64,000 nt of DNA from NCBI GenBank assembly GCA_934757855.1, contig CAKVLR010000001.1, forward strand, positions 248,001 to 312,000, written 5' to 3'. Position 1 is the first letter of the stretch. Each line of letters starts with the position of its first letter. Under the pieces are notes generated by a model. That model was given only the letters and a program-made list of their open reading frames with translations, was not told where the DNA came from and made no database searches. Of this stretch, positions 61,030-64,000 are shown piece after piece. The position numbers were made by a program, and so were the translations under genes. This DNA is from an uncultured Clostridia bacterium (GTDB taxonomy: Bacteria; Bacillota; Clostridia; Christensenellales; UBA1242).

Positions 61030-62751
61030 TTATTTGCTATACAAATCTTTGTAGGCAGAAGGCTTTTTAGTGATAGTCTTGCCTGCTTTTACTTGATTTA
61101 AAATATTTGATTCATATTGAGAGTAACTAGTAAGTGTTACACTTTCGATAACCTTGTCAAGCATAGTCTTGTTGTAAAGTGGGTTCAACCTATATGCATC
61201 AAGATTACTCAAAATAGTTTCGTTACTGCCAGCATCACTTACTCTTTCAGCCTCACCAGTGTACATAATCACATGGTAACCATAACTTGTTTCAGCAAAA
61301 CCTTTGATAGCACTAACTTGACCTTTACCATCATTATACAATTCACGACTAACATTTGCAAAATCTTCTTGCATTGTGTCTTTTGAACTATCTGTTGGAA
61401 TGTAATAGCAAGACTCAGCGTTTAGCGTGTTGTCATCTTGACTGTAACGGTGCATAAACTCGCGGAAAACAGCCATTCTTGCTTCTTCACCACTTACCGC
61501 ATTTAGAGCGTTCTTTAATTTTGCCATAAATGAGTCAAGGCTTTCATATTCTTTTGTATCGCGGTTGTACGCCTTAGTTTCAGACTTTATCGCTTGCACA
61601 TTTGCTTCGTACTGTGATTTTGTTATTTGCAAATTGCTAAGTTTTGTTTTTTCAGCCTCAATGCGCTTTGTTTGGTCATCACTAAATTTTACCAAAATGT
61701 GGTTAACTTTGAAATAGCCAGTCGTGTCATACATATAGTAGATTTTTTCAGCACTAGTAGACACCAAACTATCAAAAGCGCTTGGGTTTGCATCAAATTG
61801 CTCTTTTTGAGCGCTGTACAATTCTTTAAACTTGGTAGCGACCATATTGATAGTCACTAAGTTTTGGTCGTTAAAGTCATTTTGTAATCTAGTCAAAACT
61901 TGGTTTTGATAGTAAACTTGATATATTTCTTGCACTCTGCGCAAAAATACCTCAGCAGGCTCTTTGCTCAAATTTCTGTCAGCCTCTGCACGAATAAGTG
62001 CGTTGATATATTTGTTCCACGCCTTGTCGCTGTAACTTGTCTTTGTTTCAAAAGTTGGGTCCATTACCTTACTGTCTGTGTATTCCCAGTAAGTTGTCCT
62101 AAAATTGTTGTAAGCATCTTTTGCTTTCTCAGCAAAAGTTTTGTCCGAATTAATGTCGTAAATCGCAATAGACTTGTTTTCAACGGTTTCATCAGCATTT
62201 ATATATTCTAGTATATATTTGCCATCATCATCTTGGTAATATGTGTACTTCTTTTCGTAAGCAGAATATGCAGTAGAATCGCTACTTTCTTCTTCATCAC
62301 TAGAAATCACAGCATTGTCAGCCTCGCGCAATTCAGTTTCATATGATTTAACTGAACTATTAATGTATGAATAAACATTGCGCCATACTTCGTTTGCCTC
62401 GTAAGTAGTCAACACAATTTTATCAATACCCAACGCCTCGCGCTCTGCTTGCTTGTCATCAGCGGTCAAAAAATCTACCAAAATCGAACGGTCAAGCGCA
62501 AGGTCAAGAGTCTTTTCCACACCTTCCTCTGTAACAGTAGAAGAATTGTCGTATCGGCTGTTACCAATACTATTATATGTCATAATCAACTGCTCACGCG
62601 TAACAGTCACTCTGCCATTGTCGTAATTTGCAACGACTTCGTTTAATTGCTTATCAACATTTGTAGTCACGAGCGTACATCCAGCAAAAGCAGGCACTAG
62701 CAACATGCAAAGCATTAAAACACTCATCTTAAATAACTTAATTTTAGCCAC
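61030..62751 (-). CDS. PrsA/SurA-like lipoprotein peptidyl-prolyl isomerase
   Basis: 573 residues from the GTG at 62751, which has GGAGAG five bases upstream and begins a compact signal peptide (AKIKLFKMSVLMLC) with lipobox AFAGC; upstream in-frame ATGs lack an RBS and would extend into poor signal sequence. N-terminal SurA-like domain with LIMTYNSIGNSRYDN and helices; a parvulin (PPIC) domain in the middle to C-terminus with FKVNHILVKFSDDQTKR, then an acid- and Asp-rich stretch, and a final SYGYHVIMYTGEAER. An inserted helical region (KTKLSNLQITKSQYEANVQ) makes the parvulin domain longer than usual. Extracytoplasmic folding factor (family knowledge). Confidence 0.85.
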   Translation of the reverse strand: MAKIKLFKMSVLMLCMLLVPAFAGCTLVTTNVDKQLNEVVANYDNGRVTVTREQLIMTYNSIGNSRYDNSSTVTEEGVEKTLDLALDRSILVDFLTADDKQAEREALGIDKIVLTTYEANEVWRNVYSYINSSVKSYETELREADNAVISSDEEESSDSTAYSAYEKKYTYYQDDDGKYILEYINADETVENKSIAIYDINSDKTFAEKAKDAYNNFRTTYWEYTDSKVMDPTFETKTSYSDKAWNKYINALIRAEADRNLSKEPAEVFLRRVQEIYQVYYQNQVLTRLQNDFNDQNLVTINMVATKFKELYSAQKEQFDANPSAFDSLVSTSAEKIYYMYDTTGYFKVNHILVKFSDDQTKRIEAEKTKLSNLQITKSQYEANVQAIKSETKAYNRDTKEYESLDSFMAKLKNALNAVSGEEARMAVFREFMHRYSQDDNTLNAESCYYIPTDSSKDTMQEDFANVSRELYNDGKGQVSAIKGFAETSYGYHVIMYTGEAERVSDAGSNETILSNLDAYRLNPLYNKTMLDKVIESVTLTSYSQYESNILNQVKAGKTITKKPSAYKDLYSK

Positions 62752-62812
62752 TTTTCTCTCCATATAAATATAGTTGTAGTTAGATTGTACCACAAAACCG
62801 CACTTTTGGCAA

Positions 62813-64000
62813 TTATTTAGCACAATATTTTGAAATCAAATTATCAAGAAATTGAAACACATTTTGCCAAATTTTATCTATACTTAATCCAGTATTATCA
62901 GTTTTAAGTATTGTCAAACTATCCTTTTGATATACAACAAATTTACCCAAATTGAAATTTGATAAATTTTTGATAAATTCACTATCTTGCGCAAAATAGA
63001 TATTGCTGTGCGCACGCGTAACACTTGCTCGCACGGCTCCCAAATTTTGACACTTTGCTTTTAACAAAGCCACTTTACACAATCCCTCAACAGCAGATGG
63101 CATATCTCCCCATTTGTCTAAAATATTGTTTTGCACACGCTCGTAATCTTCTTGCCCGCCAATATTTGCGATTGCGCTGTAAACTTCCATTCGTTGCACT
63201 TTATCAGTAATAAAATCTTGCGGAATGTAGGCATCAATATCTACCTCAATCTTGACAGGACTAACCTCTCGCACTTCCTCACCTTTTAGGCTTGCGATAC
63301 TGCTGTCAAGCAATTTACAATACATATCGTAACCGACTTTTTCCATTTGACCGTGTTGTTCTGGACCTAAAATATTGCCAGCGCCTCGAATTTCTAGGTC
63401 ACGCATAGCGATTTTAAACCCACTACCTAATGCTGTATATTGCATTAGCACAGACAACCTCTCATACGCTTGCCCTGTGAGTTTTCCCTCGTCCATATAG
63501 GTGAAATAAGCCCACGCAAGTCTATCACTTCTACCCACACGCCCACGCAACTGATACAACTGTGACAAGCCCAATTTTTCAGCAGACACTACAAATAATG
63601 TATTTGCATTTGGCACATCAATACCGTTTTCAATCAGTGTTGTTGCTACCAAAACATCAACATTGCCTTTGTACACTTCTAGCATAACTTCTTCAATTTT
63701 GTCTTTCTCCATTTGTCCGTGTGCAACCGCAACAACATAGTTTTCGCCCAATTCTGCACGCAAACTCTGCGCAAAAGCCTCGATATTTTCTACACGCGGA
63801 TATACAACAAGACTTTGTCCATTTCTTGCCTTTTCTCTCCTGAGTGCCGTGCCGATAAGGTTATAACTAAATTGCGACACAATGGTTTGCACAGGCAAAC
63901 GGTCTAGTGGAGGGGTCTCAATAGTCGTAATATCGCGGATACCCACTAGCGAAATATGCAAAGTACGCGGAATAGGAGTTGCGGACAAAGTAAGCACATG
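62813..64000 (-). CDS. mfd: Transcription-repair coupling factor Mfd, N-terminus cut by window edge
   Basis: The C-terminal ~395 residues are visible: the helicase C-terminal part with ATPIPRTLHISLVGIRD, VEVYPRVEN-like VVYPRVEN, ATTLIENGIDVPNANTL, SQLYQLRGRVGRSDR and EIRGAGNILGPEQHGQMEKVGYDMY, and the C-terminal TRCF domain. Mfd removes stalled RNA polymerase and recruits UvrA. The frame is open to the window end. It ends 61 bases before the PrsA-like gene, which is probably in the same transcription unit. Same neighbourhood as in Bacillus. Confidence 0.95.
   Translation of the reverse strand, partial: HVLTLSATPIPRTLHISLVGIRDITTIETPPLDRLPVQTIVSQFSYNLIGTALRREKARNGQSLVVYPRVENIEAFAQSLRAELGENYVVAVAHGQMEKDKIEEVMLEVYKGNVDVLVATTLIENGIDVPNANTLFVVSAEKLGLSQLYQLRGRVGRSDRLAWAYFTYMDEGKLTGQAYERLSVLMQYTALGSGFKIAMRDLEIRGAGNILGPEQHGQMEKVGYDMYCKLLDSSIASLKGEEVREVSPVKIEVDIDAYIPQDFITDKVQRMEVYSAIANIGGQEDYERVQNNILDKWGDMPSAVEGLCKVALLKAKCQNLGAVRASVTRAHSNIYFAQDSEFIKNLSNFNLGKFVVYQKDSLTILKTDNTGLSIDKIWQNVFQFLDNLISKYCAK

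Overview
The window is AT-rich, tightly packed bacterial DNA using the standard bacterial code (TAA, TAG and TGA all end genes; tryptophan is TGG). Gene content points to a low-GC Bacillota, most likely an uncultured Clostridia-type gut bacterium: AddAB instead of RecBCD, the tmk-holB-ricT-rsmI block, SpoVG, a PrsA-type lipoprotein next to mfd, YugP metallopeptidases, a YtrA/PmtR-type GntR regulator with its ABC transporter, and several lipoproteins with Gram-positive lipoboxes. The taxonomic call is inference from families and base composition; there is no rRNA in the window.

Layout. 1-5.1 kb: addB-addA on the minus strand (addA runs off the left edge). 5.2-6.2 kb: a composite short-repeat element and a Myb-like coiled-coil protein. 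6.3-8.8 kb: an orphan gene and two tandem YugP-type membrane zinc peptidases. 8.9-12.1 kb: a surface protein with InlB-type repeats and a two-gene membrane cassette that includes a 49-residue protein. 12.3-16 kb: tRNA-Arg, gltX, and a self-regulated ABC-2 exporter operon with a GntR repressor and a clear operator. 16-18.3 kb: a large surface protein whose 5' coding region carries an 11-G homopolymer. 18.6-27 kb: cmk, a U32 peptidase family protein, MscS, DUF2804, a P1B metal ATPase. 27-34 kb: a small zinc-ribbon protein, two lipoproteins, SIMPL and S66 peptidase proteins. 34-38.7 kb: tRNA-Ser and an operon resembling the Bacillus ydjG/ydjI membrane-stress genes. 38.9-42.2 kb: two convergent glycosyltransferases and a membrane protein. 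42.3-49.3 kb: a lipoprotein and an ABC operon whose ATPase is fused to a YwaF/TMEM164-like membrane domain. 49.5-51.2 kb: an ABC-F gene with an upstream leader peptide. 51.4-57.6 kb: spoVG, a zinc-ribbon membrane protein, an unknown protein, then tetR-yhaO-yhaN-like genes. 57.7-64 kb: rsmI, ricT, holB, tmk, a PrsA-like lipoprotein and mfd (cut by the right edge).

Most housekeeping genes are ordinary. The points that deserve attention are: (1) the G11 tract near the start of the DUF6273/InlB-repeat surface protein, with immediate stops in both other frames and a second well-placed ribosome-binding site in a different frame, which looks like a phase-variation switch; (2) a family of short repeats built on TACTATGCA found at five loci, mostly between convergent genes and once inside a coding region; (3) a 22-codon leader peptide with competing hairpins ahead of an ABC-F gene; (4) the fused YwaF-like/ABC ATPase; (5) the ydjGI-like operon without pspA. 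All coordinates were read by eye; no alignment, folding or database search was run.
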